Below the pieces are notes generated by a model. It was not told the origin of the DNA. It was given only the letters and a program-made list of their open reading frames with translations, and did not search any database. Both the position numbers and the translations under genes were made by a program. A stretch of DNA of 64,000 bases from Anomaloglossus baeobatrachus (taxonomy: Eukaryota > Chordata > Amphibia > Anura > Aromobatidae), in assembly GCF_048569485.1 (NCBI RefSeq), contig NC_134357.1, positions 476,929,260 through 476,993,259 of the forward strand, written 5' to 3'. How positions within the stretch are numbered: the first letter of the stretch is position 1; every line of letters starts with the position of its first letter. Shown piece by piece: positions 1 to 10,852 of the stretch.

Positions 1-1380
1 AGAAGAAATATCGGCACCAAACATGAACAAGTCTCATGGAGACGGTAATTGACTGTGATGATCATAATTGTAAAATTATCAATTTGACTGCACATACTCT
101 GGATTTTAATATGATTTATTATTATTTTTATCATGGCGCTTTTTATGTGAAATTGGGGCATATATCGACAAGTACAATAATCGTGAACATTTCAAGGCAC
201 AGACTGGTACAGGGGGAGAGAGGACCCTGCCCGCGAGGGCTCACAGTCTACAGGGGACAGGTGAGGATACAATAGGTGAGGGTAGAGATGGTCGTACGGT
301 GCTTTGGTGGACTGATGGTTACTGCAGGATTTAGGCTTGTCAAAAAAGATGGGTGTTCAGGTTCCTTTTGAAGGTTTCCACGGCGTGGTGGGCAAGAGTC
401 TGATGTGTTGGGATAGAGAGTTCTAGAGTATGGGGGAGGCACGGGAGAAATATTTTAAGTGATTGTGGGAAGAGGAGATAAGAGGGGAGTAGAGAAGGAG
501 TTCTTGTGAAGATCGGAGATTGCGTGTAGGTAAGAACTGGGAGACTAGGTCAGAGTTGTCTGGAGGAGACAGATTGCGGGTTGTTTTGTATGTCATGGTT
601 GGTGTTTTTAAATGGAGTCTTTGGGCAATGAGAAGCCAGTGAAGGGATTAGCAGAAAGGAGATCTCGGGGAATAGCAGGAGGAGAGGTGGAGTAGTTGGG
701 CAGCAGAGGTGAGTAGAGAAACAGAGCTTGTGAAGATTTATGCGTTAACGAGGGGTTTAAACTATTGTATACCTAAGAATTTCAATTAAGTAGATTTTTA
801 AATCGATTTATTTAAATCTGTTTGAAATATTTCTTTAAATCTTTAAATAACACCAATGCTCCCACTAGAGATCCATGTCAGGGAGGATTGCCCGTATCTG
901 TAGATAGGCTGGGTTTCCCTGTGATGTCATTGAGGATTCCTGACTGTTGTTGAGCTTAGCAGAAGTCGACATCTCAGTGATTTGTGATAATCAGCCTTGG
1001 GATTTTAACCTTTTCACATGTGGAATTGCAACAACATATTTGCCCCCTGTTCAGACAAGCAATGTTATGACTCAGACTTTTTTTTTATAATTGTGTCTTT
1101 AATCACATTTGCACATTGATGCCCTATGTTGCCCATTAACTTTTCTTCAGGTGAAAACAAGGCTCTTGAGCAGATTAAATCATGACTAAAATAGAGACAA
1201 TTATGTGCAATTTTTATGTGAAGCTCTTCACTTCATTCTGTGGCACAATGCCTTTACTTGATGATAAGTGATAGATTCAGTGCACAGGTACCGCGATGGG
1301 TACGCCCGTCTCTTGTACCTTTGCTAATTTATTTTTGGTGGTATTTAAAGAAAAGTATATAACATCCCTGTCTAATCTTT
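1..1380. other. Intergenic, no gene recognised
   Basis: No convincing coding region or complete mobile element was recognised. The stretch is AT-rich with short purine-rich runs around 440-700. Short open frames here have no recognisable motifs. Confidence 0.5.
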
Positions 1381-1387
1381 TTATCAA

Positions 1388-1699
1388 ATGTATAAAGTCA
1401 TATTTCAGATAGAGTATGTGGACAATGTCTTTATGGTATGGGCAGGATCGAGAACCGATTTTGGGAATTTTGTTAAATGTTTGAATTAATCAAACAACAT
1501 GAATATGAGGGTTAATTCTAACATTGGTGGTCAGGAATTGGAATACCTCGATGTAAAAATCAGGATTGAGGAAGGTAATCTTGTTACTGAAGCTTTCAGA
1601 AAGTCTTCAGCTACAAATAGCACACTCGACTTTAATAGTGCGCATCCCTTTGACACAAAAAGAGGTTTGCCAAATAGTCAGTTCCTGAGACTAAAGCGG
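1388..1699 (+). pseudogene. Penelope-like element reverse transcriptase fragment
   Basis: Translating from 1415 gives YVDNVFMVWAG, which fits the catalytic YxDD box of a reverse transcriptase (second Asp read as Asn). In the same frame follow LEYLDVKIRIEEGNLVTEAF and a stretch ending GLPNSQFLRLKR. That order (YVDD box, then F/YLDVxI, then an S/NSQFLRxKR block) is typical of Penelope-like elements, where this region follows the catalytic box. The frame carries one stop between the two blocks, the catalytic box is altered, and no upstream fingers or downstream GIY-YIG part is present, so this is a dead fragment of about 100 codons. A LINE origin is less likely because of the NSQFLR block. The assignment is by motif memory only. 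Confidence 0.55.
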
Positions 1700-1870
1700 G
1701 CTTTACACACAGCGACATCACTAGCGTTGTCGCTGGTGAAAGCACCCGCTCCCGTCGGTTGTGTGTCACGGGCAAATCGCTGCCCGAGGCGCACAACATC
1801 GCTTACACCCGTCACACATACTTACCTGCTTAGCGATGTCACTGTGGCTGGCTCTCCCAATATTTAATTC
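1700..1870. repeat. Fragment of a MITE-type repeat with clock-like GCGA words
   Basis: Directly after the reverse transcriptase fragment the sequence changes to a GCTTTACACACAGCGACATC type tip with repeated GCGATGTC words. It resembles the ends of the complete elements at 6423-7262 and 49913-50496. Only one end is present. It may mark the truncation point of the Penelope fragment. Confidence 0.35.
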
Positions 1871-1888
1871 CTCCATAAGAGGTTACAT

Positions 1889-2945
1889 TGTGGCGCCCCT
1901 GAGACCTCAGTCGCCACAGGGTATTTCATCTCATTTAAGGTGCAGTATTCATCCCGGGAAAGGAGGAGGTTATTCACTGTTGTTTATCACATTCACAAAA
2001 CACACACAGTTTAGGTGCTTTCCCAGCTTAGAAGCCAGCCACTGGGACTTTCCCGGTTGCTAGGACAACTGCCTAGGGGGCAGGACAGCCCTGGGGGAAG
2101 TAAGGTGACACACAGACATTCATCTCAGAACACTGTCAGACAGAGAACAGCCAAGGAAAGGAAAGATGTGAGACGCAGGAGAACACGACCGCTGAGGGGA
2201 GAACTGTTAGCTCCCTCAGGACCGGCGCAGTCGGCGTGCAGAGCCCTAGGTTAGAGGGACCTTTTTGGCCTTTTAACAAATCTGCCGGGTGATGAAATTC
2301 CAGGTTTCTTTCACCCATCCCAAGTGCCTGGGCCACAGCAGCAAAGAGAGCCAGGAGCCGGGACCACGGTCCGGTCCAACGAAGGACTCGAGTTGCCTGC
2401 TAAATGGGACCAGACTTAAACACAGATCAGGAGTCCCTGTAGAGCTTTATGACACAGGGATTCACCAAACAGCACAAGGTGGAAAGGTCTCACAGTTCAC
2501 AACACCAGTGGTGGCCTCCGAACTATTCGGGATAGACCGGAGCCCATTACAGCGAGGACCGGCACTCCGAGGTCGACATAAAAGTGAGTAGAGAGAACTT
2601 TGACAGCATTCCTCTGTGTGGTGCCCTTCATTGCCGGCGCCAGCGCCCGCAGCGCTGTCAGCATCTGAGACACTACCACCACCATCATCCTCCCTCGGGC
2701 CACAGCTCTGCCTGTGGAGAGCTGATCCATCCGAGCTACGTTGTCATCCACCCCAGCAGAGAAGTCCCACAGCGGTGGCTAATAATTGGCAGCATATCAC
2801 AAGTGGCGTCACGAACAACTACCCCCATCGTCCCCAGCCATTTTATTGACACCTGGGATCACGGAACCGGGCAAGGCCACCACGGCATCCCAGGAGAAGC
2901 ACCGCGGCCCAGCAACGAGTAACCCCCGACCCCGTGGGCGCGTCA
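1889..2945 (+). mobile_element. LTR-like element A (solo), 4-bp target duplication
   Basis: A 1057-bp GC-rich block starts TGTGGCGCCCCTGA and ends GGGCGCGTCA. It is flanked by ACAT at 1885-1888 and 2946-2949. TG...CA ends with a 4-bp target duplication are the marks of a solo LTR of a retrovirus-like or Ty3-like element. Related blocks lie at 5084-5954, 28613-29779, 37030-38222 and 59048-61479, all with 4-bp duplications, which makes the boundaries secure. No gag or pol belonging to this family is in the window, so the family assignment beyond LTR-like is inference. Open frames inside it look like by-products of GC-rich sequence. Confidence 0.6.
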
Positions 2946-2949
2946 ACAT

Positions 2950-4485
2950 CACAAATGGATTTTAGTACCTGAATATAAAAATTTGTTGTCTTTTGTGGAA
3001 AATTTTTGTCATATCGACAGGAAATAGCATAAAATGTCCAATAGATGTGGATCCCACCATTCCTGAGACCTGTCCAAGCAGTAGATCCAATCAACAGCCA
3101 CATCAATAGTCCATGACCACTAGACCAGAGCTCTGTAAATGCAAACTTTCTCCTACCTGATATCTCTTACCTGATATCTCTTCTCTGATATCTCTTCTTA
3201 ATAGTAGGCCAGGCGTCATGCATGTGTCAGGATAATAGCTCGCTGTGAATGCAAATCAAAAGAGGCACCGGGAATTTTGGCAGCCAGTAGAAGGATCGTA
3301 TGGCTTTGGTCTGATGGCCATGGACTACCAACGTGGCCACTGGACCAGGGTTCTGCAAATCTTTTTGCTCATCACTAGTTAGCTGAATCATAAGATTCCT
3401 CCTGTTGACCCCATTAGGACCATCTCAGTTTATAATCCCTTAAAAATTGCCTCGCCTCATGAAGGCTGCAACAACTCCCATATTGGTTGATGATTAGTAT
3501 CTATTTTTTTTATACTTCACAGTAGCTTATATGGTCCAGGTTCCTTTACCATTTTTTACAGATCAGTGGTTTTAATTTAATTTAATGACGGATCGGTGTA
3601 CTTTATACTACTTTGAATTGAGTGGTATGGAGCCACATTTGGCCAAGACCACCATCAATTGATTACAAATCGGACTATTATGATTACACTTATCCTCTCT
3701 GACTTTTGAGTCATATCCCCACTTTCTCTGCCCCTACATTTAGATATTTATCTGTCTCTCTCCTTTCATACACCTTGTGGCAGCTTTAATAGCAAAATTA
3801 ATTCCCATCAATTGCCGGTCTCCCCATGCCCGGTACTGTGGTATGTAATCCCATGCCCTACGTGGTGCCTAGTAGTCTAAACTTATATGTAATTATCCTG
3901 CAGGATGTATAAACTACATCACTCAAGCAAGTAGAAACAGAAAGTTACAGGCAAGTACAGACACATGTTACAGACACGTATAGACAGATATACTGTAGCG
4001 TAGTAGCATTCCCATGATACATGTTTGCTTTGGTCTAATAAATAACCCACACGGCGTCCACAATACCCCACTTCCCTACCACAGTACAATTAGCCACCAT
4101 GCTTTCCTACATCTGAATGCAAAAGTGCCATTACACTGTACAAATTGAAAGAGCTCATATTTGGGGCTCGAGCTGAAGGATGTAGAGCATATTTATAGAA
4201 AATAGGAACCAAGATAATTTACTAAACATCTAATACAGGTACATGGAATATCCAATTTTTAATCTATTGTTGATAGAAAAATACTCCATCTTTTGGTTCC
4301 ATACAATGCCCGTCCTTGGTGGTTGAGTGCAATAAACAGTTTCTTCATTAAACCCCCAGTGGTTTGAAGCAGTAGAGAGGTTGGTGGTAAATTGAAGTTG
4401 CTCCTGGGGTCTTACTAGGGAATTAATTTACCACCCAGTACAAATATCTATGCGCCTCTTGGAGCTGTAATTAATGTCATAATGG
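2950..4485. other. Intergenic, no gene recognised
   Basis: No gene or complete element seen. A short triplicated word (CTGATATCTCTT) lies at about 3157-3195. The rest is unique-looking, AT-rich sequence. Confidence 0.45.
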
Positions 4486-4817
4486 TTAAAGGGAACCTGT
4501 CAGGTCCCCTATGACCTCCAGCAGAATTCACATCTGTATGACTAAATCCCCACCTTACCAGCCCTGTATAATGTTATTTACTTAACTTATTCATAAACTT
4601 CGTTGTCCCTATGCTAATTCGGCCTGGGACTAGTCGATGGGGTGCTAGTTTCCCCAGACTAGTCAGGACGCTTTGCATGCTATCATGCCCCTATGGGCGT
4701 GATAACATGATTTTCAGGAGCCGGCATCACTGCAGGTCCTGGAAATCTCGCGCATGCGCGCAGCTTTGTTCACTCACATTGAGTCTCTATAGCCGGCTTC
4801 AGACAGGTTCCCTTTAA
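4486..4817. mobile_element. TTAA-flanked MITE
   Basis: A 332-bp element including its TTAA target copies. It begins TTAAAGGGAACCTGTCAGG and ends AGACAGGTTCCCTTTAA, giving terminal inverted repeats of about 14 bp next to TTAA. TTAA targets are used by piggyBac and Kolobok transposases; which one moved this copy cannot be told. There is no coding capacity. Similar single ends occur near 43627 and 50711. Confidence 0.7.
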
Positions 4818-4867
4818 TGCCTTACAAAAAATTGGTTAAATAGAACATCATCTGTAACTGTGCAGTT

Positions 4868-6123
4868 TTAAAGAGGTGGTGTGGTCTAGAATGAAAAACC
4901 TGAAGTCAATCTGTGTGATTGTAGACCTGTGAGTCTTCCCATCACACACACTGTTTTCTGTGAGGATTTGCTGGTGTCAACGACAGGAACAGCGGACAAG
5001 TATGCTATATGCAGATTCTCAGTCACAACCCAATAAGTGAGTGTGGCGCTAAGTCCACTATTCGGTTTCTGGTCGAGAGTATGTGTGGCGCCCCTGAGGC
5101 TCTGGTCGCCACAGGGTACTGCACCTCAATTAAGGTGTGGTATCCATCTCAGGTAAGGGGGGTTAATCACCGGTGTTCCACATCCACACACTACATACAG
5201 TTTAGGAGCCTTCACACAGGGTGGATTGGCTCAGGGTAGGCAGTGGGGTGGCTATACGATCATGGGACTTCATGGTCACTGAAGCCAGCCACCTGGAGGG
5301 TGTGGGTTCCACTTGGGGTATAAATAGGCGCAACACACTAACATCACGAGCAGACCCGTCAGGACCATAGTTCTGGCAAGACATCTCTGGAAGACTTGAA
5401 CTTTACTGGGCCCGGGGTTTGGAGCGAGAGCTCAGCCAGGGTACCTGACTGCGAAGGGGGACACTCTAGAAATAGGACTCTCAATTCTTCTATCTCACAA
5501 CACTGGTGGTGGCCCCTTTCCGGACCTAGGATTGACAGGAGCACATCCCGGCAGTGACCAGTGTGACCGGGCTGGCAGCCGAAGTTGTGAGTAAACTACA
5601 CCCTGAACCTGCAGAGACTGTGTTGGCTCGTCCTTACCGGCGCCGCCGCCCAGCGCTTAGGTGCCAATGGCCATCATATCCCTCATCATGCACCCGGGGT
5701 CCGCTCCGCCTGTGGGGAGCAACACATCCCGGCTGCCATAATACCTGCCCCGGCAAGGAACGTGGTGGCTACTCCCTAGCTGCATACCACAGGTGGCATC
5801 ACAACAAACTTTTCCCAATACCCCACTTCCTCCACCATTTACTGCATGCCTCAGGGCAACGGAACCAGGCAAGGCCACCCCGTGACAACACCTGACCTGA
5901 CCCGAAAAGGCCCGGCAACGAGTAGGTTAACCACCTGCCCCGTGGAGCATTGCATATGTATATCGCATACTTGCGGTCATATGACTGTTGTTCCCGGCAC
6001 AAAACTGGTGAACACTTGGAGCGCACAGTTTGTGTGCTGGGAAGATTCACAGGTCTGCAGTCACATAGACTGACACACAGAGTGACTGCAAATTCTTCAT
6101 TCTAGATCAGAAAACCACTTTAA
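4868..6123. mobile_element. Palindromic TTAA MITE split by LTR-like element B
   Basis: The left end TTAAAGAGGTGGTGTGGTCT and the inverted right end TTAAAGTGGTTTTCTGATCT match imperfectly, both continuing into CTAGAATGAA. The element is bounded by TTAA. About 385 bp remain once the inserted LTR-like block at 5084-5954 is discounted. It is non-coding. The insertion shows the MITE was already in place when element B arrived. Confidence 0.55.
5084..5954 (+). mobile_element. LTR-like element B (solo), 4-bp target duplication
   Basis: An 871-bp block starts TGTGGCGCCCCTGAGG, nearly the same as element A, and carries the family's AACGAGTA word near its right end. It is flanked by TATG at 5080-5083 and 5955-5958. 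It sits inside a palindromic MITE. A and B form one subfamily (TGTGGCGCCCCTGA start); C, D and E form another (TGTGACGCCCTGG or TGTCGCCCTGG start). Confidence 0.55.
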
Positions 6124-6422
6124 GGCAAACCAAACAAGATTAGTATATAGTAAGAAGTTCACCGCACTCTCCAAAAAATTTTCATGCAAATTGTGAATTT
6201 ATTCAAATAGACAGTTGGTGGAAAGTAGAAGGTAAGGGGATTAGCGACAACAACGTTTCGACCTGAATAGTCTTTATCAGAAAATATCGCTGAAAATAAA
6301 ATCATAAAGCTGGGACACTGGTGCGGGAGCGCTCTCACCACATTTTGAAATAAGGTAATAATCTGCTTCTTCTGAACACAAGAGTAACACACCGCACATT
6401 CCTTTGATTACTGGATAGTCTT

Positions 6423-7262
6423 AGGGGTGCTTCACACACAGCGAGCTCGCTGCCGAGATCGCTGCTGAGTCACGCTTTTTGTGACGCAGCAGTGACCTCA
6501 TTAGCGATCTCGCTGTGTGTGACACTGAGCAGCGATCTGGCCCCTGCTGCGAGATCGCTGCTCGTTACACACAGCCCTGGTTCGTTTTCTTCAAAGGCGC
6601 TCTCCCACTGTGACACACAGATTGCTGTGTGTGCCAGCAAGAGAGCGACGAAATGAAGCGAGCAGGGAGCAGGAGCCGGTGTCTGGCAGCTGCGGTAAGC
6701 TGTAACCAAGATAAACATCGGGTAACCAAGGTTGTTACCCGATATTTACCTTAGTTACCAGCCTCCGCAGCTCTCACGCTGCCTGTGCTGCCGGCTCCGG
6801 CTCTCTGCACATGTAGCTACTGTACACATCGGGTTAATTAACGCGATGTGTACTGTAGCTAGGAGAGCAAGGAGCCAGCGCTAAGCAGTGTGCGCGGCTC
6901 CCTGCTCTTTGCACATGTAGCTGCATTACACATCGGGTTAATTAACCCGATGTGTACTGTAGCTAGGAAAGCAAGGAGCCAGCGCTAAGCTAAGCGGTGT
7001 GCGCTGGTAACTAATGTAAACATCGGGTAACCATACCCGATGTTTACCTTAGTTACCAGTGTCCGCAGCTTCCAGACGCCGGCCTCGTGCAAGCGCAGCG
7101 TCGCTTGCACGTCGCTGCTGGCTGGGGGCTGGTCACTAGTCGTTGGTGAGATCTGCCTGTTTGACAGCTCACCAGCGACCATGTAGCGATGCAGCAGCGA
7201 TCCTGACCAGGTCAGATCGCTTGTCGGATCGCTGCTGCATCGCTAAAGTGTGAAGGCACCCT
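6423..7262. mobile_element. Non-autonomous DNA transposon (MITE-like), GCGATC-rich ends
   Basis: The left end reads AGGGGTGCTTCACACACAGC and the inverted right end AAGGGTGCCTTCACACTTTA, giving imperfect terminal inverted repeats continued by GCGATCTCGC-type words. The interior has several palindromic blocks around ACATCGGGTTAATTAACC (about 6823-6950) and no transposase. No clear target duplication was found, so the superfamily is left open (hAT-like is possible). Confidence 0.55.
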
Positions 7263-7538
7263 TACAAGTTACCTTATCAGGATGTTTCCTATTACATGAA
7301 CGCATTACTATATCTGGATGTTGATCTGTACAGTTCTATGTACAGTATATATGTATATATGTACATTTTGTATATAATTTTGCAATTTATACTTTACAGG
7401 GTGTACATTGACACGCATTTATGATTTTATTTTCAGCGATATTTTCTGATAAAGACCACTCAGGTCGAAACGTTGTTGTCGCTAATTCCCTTGCCTTCTA
7501 CTGTCCACCAACTGTCTATTTGAATAAATTCACAATTT

Positions 7539-9141
7539 ATTTTTTTTTTAACATCGTTTTATTAACAATTTCAAACATGGTACAACTGACATTTGCCATA
7601 TAAAGATAGCTCAGTATATAGATAGTAATATTTAAATATAACAATGAACAATCATATAAAGTCCATAATATCTTTAGCACTTAACATAGAACAATGTTAT
7701 TATCCATACTTCTTATCATTTGCATAGATATATAATTTTATATTGAGCATAAGAACAGCTGTAACTATCAGCATGACCATATTTTGAAAACAAGATAGAA
7801 AGAGGAATAGAAAAAGGAAGAAAGAAAGAACAACAACAGCCACATTGCATTATTATATCTCAATATACCATTGGACAGTGTTTCATATCCCAACATCTAG
7901 CGGGAACCACCATTATCCGCATAATCTCCCTCAAACCTCCGCAAGTGTGTCTGGAGAAGAATTCCACAAACCCCAGATTTTGTTACATTTTCCCGGGCAC
8001 CCCCTATTATAATATACCACCCGCTCATAGACTATGGTTGCATTGACTAGTTTAACCCAGGACCGCACAGTTGGATTAAAATCTCCCATCCACCTCAGAG
8101 CTATTAATTTCCTAGCCAGAAACAATGCCTCTCTGAGGAATATTGTCATGTAATGATCCCAGGACTCTTCCTCCACCCCCCAAACAGGCATATCAAAGGG
8201 TCACACAAAACAGGAATCGACACAATCTATGTCAGCAGAGATGTCACTCCCCGCCAGTACGAAGATATATTGGGACAGCTCCAGATCATATGTATGAAAT
8301 TTGCCTCTGAGAGATGACACCTCGGGCACTCTGATGTACGAGAACGGCCCATACTAAATAATTGAGTTGGAGTAAGGTATGCCTGGTGGACAATGTAGCA
8401 TTGAATCAATATCTCTTCCCATTCCTCTCCCTGTAGAGAGGGAATTAGAGATTTCCATCTATCCTGGGCTGGCAAGGGGTCCGACTCCACCCCCACTGAC
8501 AACAGGTAAGTATATATAGCTGAGATGAGGCCTCGAGATCCTTGTGATTTTAGAATACCTATCATAGGAAGTGATGATATCAATTTCCTCACTCCAATTT
8601 TCTGTATGTGGGATTGAATCGCTGTGCGAATCTGCAGGTATCTAAAAAACTGTAATCTTAGAACATTATATTCAATCTGGACTTGTTCAAAGGACTTGAA
8701 GGTTGTGGTTCCCGGGACAAAAAGATCACCTAATGCACTGACGATGTGAGTGGCCCAGAATTGCGCCGAGGGGTGATCTCTCAGAGTATGGAAGTGGCTA
8801 TTCCCCCATAATGGGAGTTCCGCCACCACCCCTTCGAAGTGTACCACCCTCTTGGCTTGTCGCCAGACTAATCTTGCCAACCTGAGGAGGGGTAATTGCC
8901 GTGGTGTTCTCAGTCCATCTGATTCTAGAAAACCCACTAAACAATCAGTCCCAGCCGCGTGTGTCAAGTGACTCTCAGAGTTTGGCAGCTGACATCCAGG
9001 CATCCAAGTCTTTAGTGCCCTATGCTGTCCCGCTAGGTAGTAGAGGAAGAACTCCGGTAAAGCCATCCCTCCCAGTATTTTGGATCTCTGTAAAATGGAT
9101 AACCGAAGTTTGGGTCTGGATTTCCCCCATATGAAAGAGGT
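7539..9141 (-). mobile_element. 5'-truncated L1-type LINE insertion
   Basis: ATAAATTCACAATTT occurs at 7524-7538 and 9142-9156, a 15-bp target duplication. Next to the left copy is a T-run on the plus strand, that is a poly(A) tail at the element's 3' end on the minus strand. About 1.6 kb of the 3' end remain: the end of ORF2, then roughly 390 bp of 3' untranslated region. This is the classic product of target-primed reverse transcription with 5' truncation. It lies in the right arm of the older inverted-arm element. Confidence 0.8.
7931..9141 (-). pseudogene. L1 ORF2 C-terminal region
   Basis: From the truncation point the frame is open through KILGGMALPEFFLYYLAGQ (the L1 GGxxxPxxxxYYxAxQ block), then YLTPTQLFSMG and ECPRCHLSEANFIHMIWSCP, the cysteine-histidine motif near the end of L1 ORF2. 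The reading stops at 8227 with a TAG codon. The last part (8191-7931, including ESWDHYMTIFLREALFLARK and ending DTLAEV) continues in another frame after a run of Gs, so there is one stop and one frameshift. Endonuclease and reverse transcriptase domains are absent through 5' truncation. Open for 279 codons or more despite this, so it is not very old. Confidence 0.75.
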
Positions 9142-9291
9142 ATAAATTCACAATTTGCATGAAAATTTTCTTGAGAGTGCGGTGAACTTCTTACTATATA
9201 CTACAAGGGAGTCCTTATCCCGTCTACCAGCACCCCGTGATACGCTTGGTTGTGTGCACACTAATCATTTATTACAACAAACAAGATTAGT

Positions 9292-9688
9292 GGCATTGAG
9301 GTGAGAAACAGATGTACTGTATCTTTTTTTATATAGCCCACTCATATTTATGTACACCCATGTTGGGGACAATCAATAGAAGGTGGGACATTATCCATTA
9401 CAAGCAGGTTCCACTTTTTTAGGACGATTAAGTAGAATGTTTTTAAATAATGTAGATGAGAATATTGAAGAAAATGGTGTGAAGATGCAGAATAGATATT
9501 ATAAGGAAGTCATTAAAAAAGCAGGCTAACAAAGATGTGCAAATAGGGCACAATAAGGGAGTAGGGAATGGTGTGAGAACCTCAACTTTGCCCTCATTTG
9601 TGGTCACATAAGTCTCTTACTAAAGTGGGAATTCTTTTTTTTACTTAAGTTGAATTTTATTACAGGATGATGGGTGACCTTGTTGATG
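9292..9688. other. Intergenic spacer
   Basis: AT-rich, unique-looking sequence between two insertions. Nothing recognised. Confidence 0.5.
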
Positions 9689-10420
9689 GCTACTGTTACG
9701 GGGGGCTGTCTGATAATAACCGAAAGGAGTATCAGACAGTCAGGGTCCACCGTGCAAAGACTTTGCTGCAGACTATGGCAGAGTGCAATACCTCTGTTAA
9801 CTCACAGAAGGATATAATAAGAAAGTAAAGCAATTCCTCCCTTACTTGGAGGGTGTGTGGAATGATCTCTGTTAATAATCAAAGAGACAAAGGCAATGTG
9901 TGCGAAATGGCACCTACCTAGGTCCGCTCTTCTAGTGGTGCAAAAGAGACGAACAGCAGCGTAAGCCGCACAAAGCTCCTACCTGCGTTCGCTCCACTAG
10001 TGTGCGAGGACATGAACCACTAGATATGGCACCTGCCTAGGTCCGCTCTTCTAGTGGTGCAAAAGAGACGAACAGCAGCGTAAGCCGCACAAAGCTCCTA
10101 CCTCTGTTCGCTCCCCTAGTGTGCGAGGATACGAACAACTGCCAGACGCAGTATAAGGAACGTTACCCTAGCGGCAACGTCCACCTACGAGTAGAATCAC
10201 AAGGCCCAGCCAGACCATGTGCCTCAGGCACCTGCCTATGTCCGCTCCCCTAAGAGGTAAGGATACGGACAGCAGCCGAAGCTGTAAGGTATAAGAACGC
10301 TACCCTGCCGGTAGCGCTCACCTAGCATAGACAGAGGAATGCCTAGAGGAACACGCACAGAGCGTCTACTCATATGCATGAACCAAGAGGACTGAGCACC
10401 ATGCGGCGTGTGTCAGGGTC

Positions 10421-10427
10421 TTATATA
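10421..10427 (-). promoter_or_regulatory. LTR TATA box (3' LTR copy)
   Basis: TATATAA on the minus strand within GTCTATATAAGACC, placed between the 45-bp array and the rest of the LTR. The matching copy in the 5' LTR is at 15663-15669. Call by consensus only. Confidence 0.5.
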
Positions 10428-10600
10428 GACTCTGTGCCTCATCCAAGATGGAGGACACCAGAGCCAATCCGCTGCCAGAACGACAGGAGTGACGTCATGC
10501 TGGCCTATCACCGAGCAAGACGTCACAAGCACATGACCAGCGACCAATCGGCATAGAAGGTGTCAGAGACATGTGACCTCGTGTCAGCGATGATGTCACC

Positions 10601-10828
10601 CGCACATGTGCAATGGCTCCAAGATTGGACTTAGTCTCCGGCGCTCGCACATGTGCAGTAGCAAGAAATCTGGACTTAGTCTCCAGCGCTCGCACATGTG
10701 CAGTAGCAAGAAATCTGGACTTAGTCTCCAGCGCTCGCACATGTGCAGTAGCAAGAAATCTGGACTTAGTCTCCAGCGCTCGCACATGTGCAGTAGCAAG
10801 AAATCTGGACATAGTCTCCAGTGCTCGC
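10601..10828. repeat. 45-bp tandem array in the 3' LTR (five units)
   Basis: Five units start with CGCACATGTG at 10601, 10646, 10691, 10736 and 10781. Each carries the palindrome GCACATGTGC, which contains the E-box CACATGTG. The first unit is the most diverged. The array lies upstream of the TATA box in element orientation, so an enhancer-like role in U3 is possible but inferred. Because 45 is a multiple of three, every frame appears open as repetitive pseudo-protein. Confidence 0.85.
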
Positions 10829-10852
10829 AGCAACCGTAACAGTACCTCCCCC

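Larger units (their letters stand above)
6145..9277. mobile_element. Inverted-arm element with 14-bp target duplication, holding a MITE and an L1
   Basis: CAAACAAGATTAGT occurs at 6131-6144 and 9278-9291, so everything between looks like one insertion. Its left arm (about 6145-6320) reappears inverted at about 7416-7538 continued by 9157-9215; the L1 at 7539-9141 splits the right arm. The arms share the word CAACAACGTTTCGACCTGA on one strand. A MITE (6423-7262) fills the middle. A 14-bp duplication points to target-primed or similar insertion rather than a cut-and-paste transposase; inverted terminal units are known in Penelope-like elements. No reverse transcriptase is present, so it would be non-autonomous. 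Confidence 0.5.
9694..10841 (-). repeat. 3' LTR of the chromovirus
   Basis: 1148 bp with ends TGTTACGG and CCGTAACA. It contains an internal duplication of about 119 bp (near 9909 and 10028, sharing the word CTAGGTCCGCTCTTCTAGTG) and a five-unit 45-bp array at 10601-10828. A TATATAA box reads on the minus strand at 10421-10427. Confidence 0.92.
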
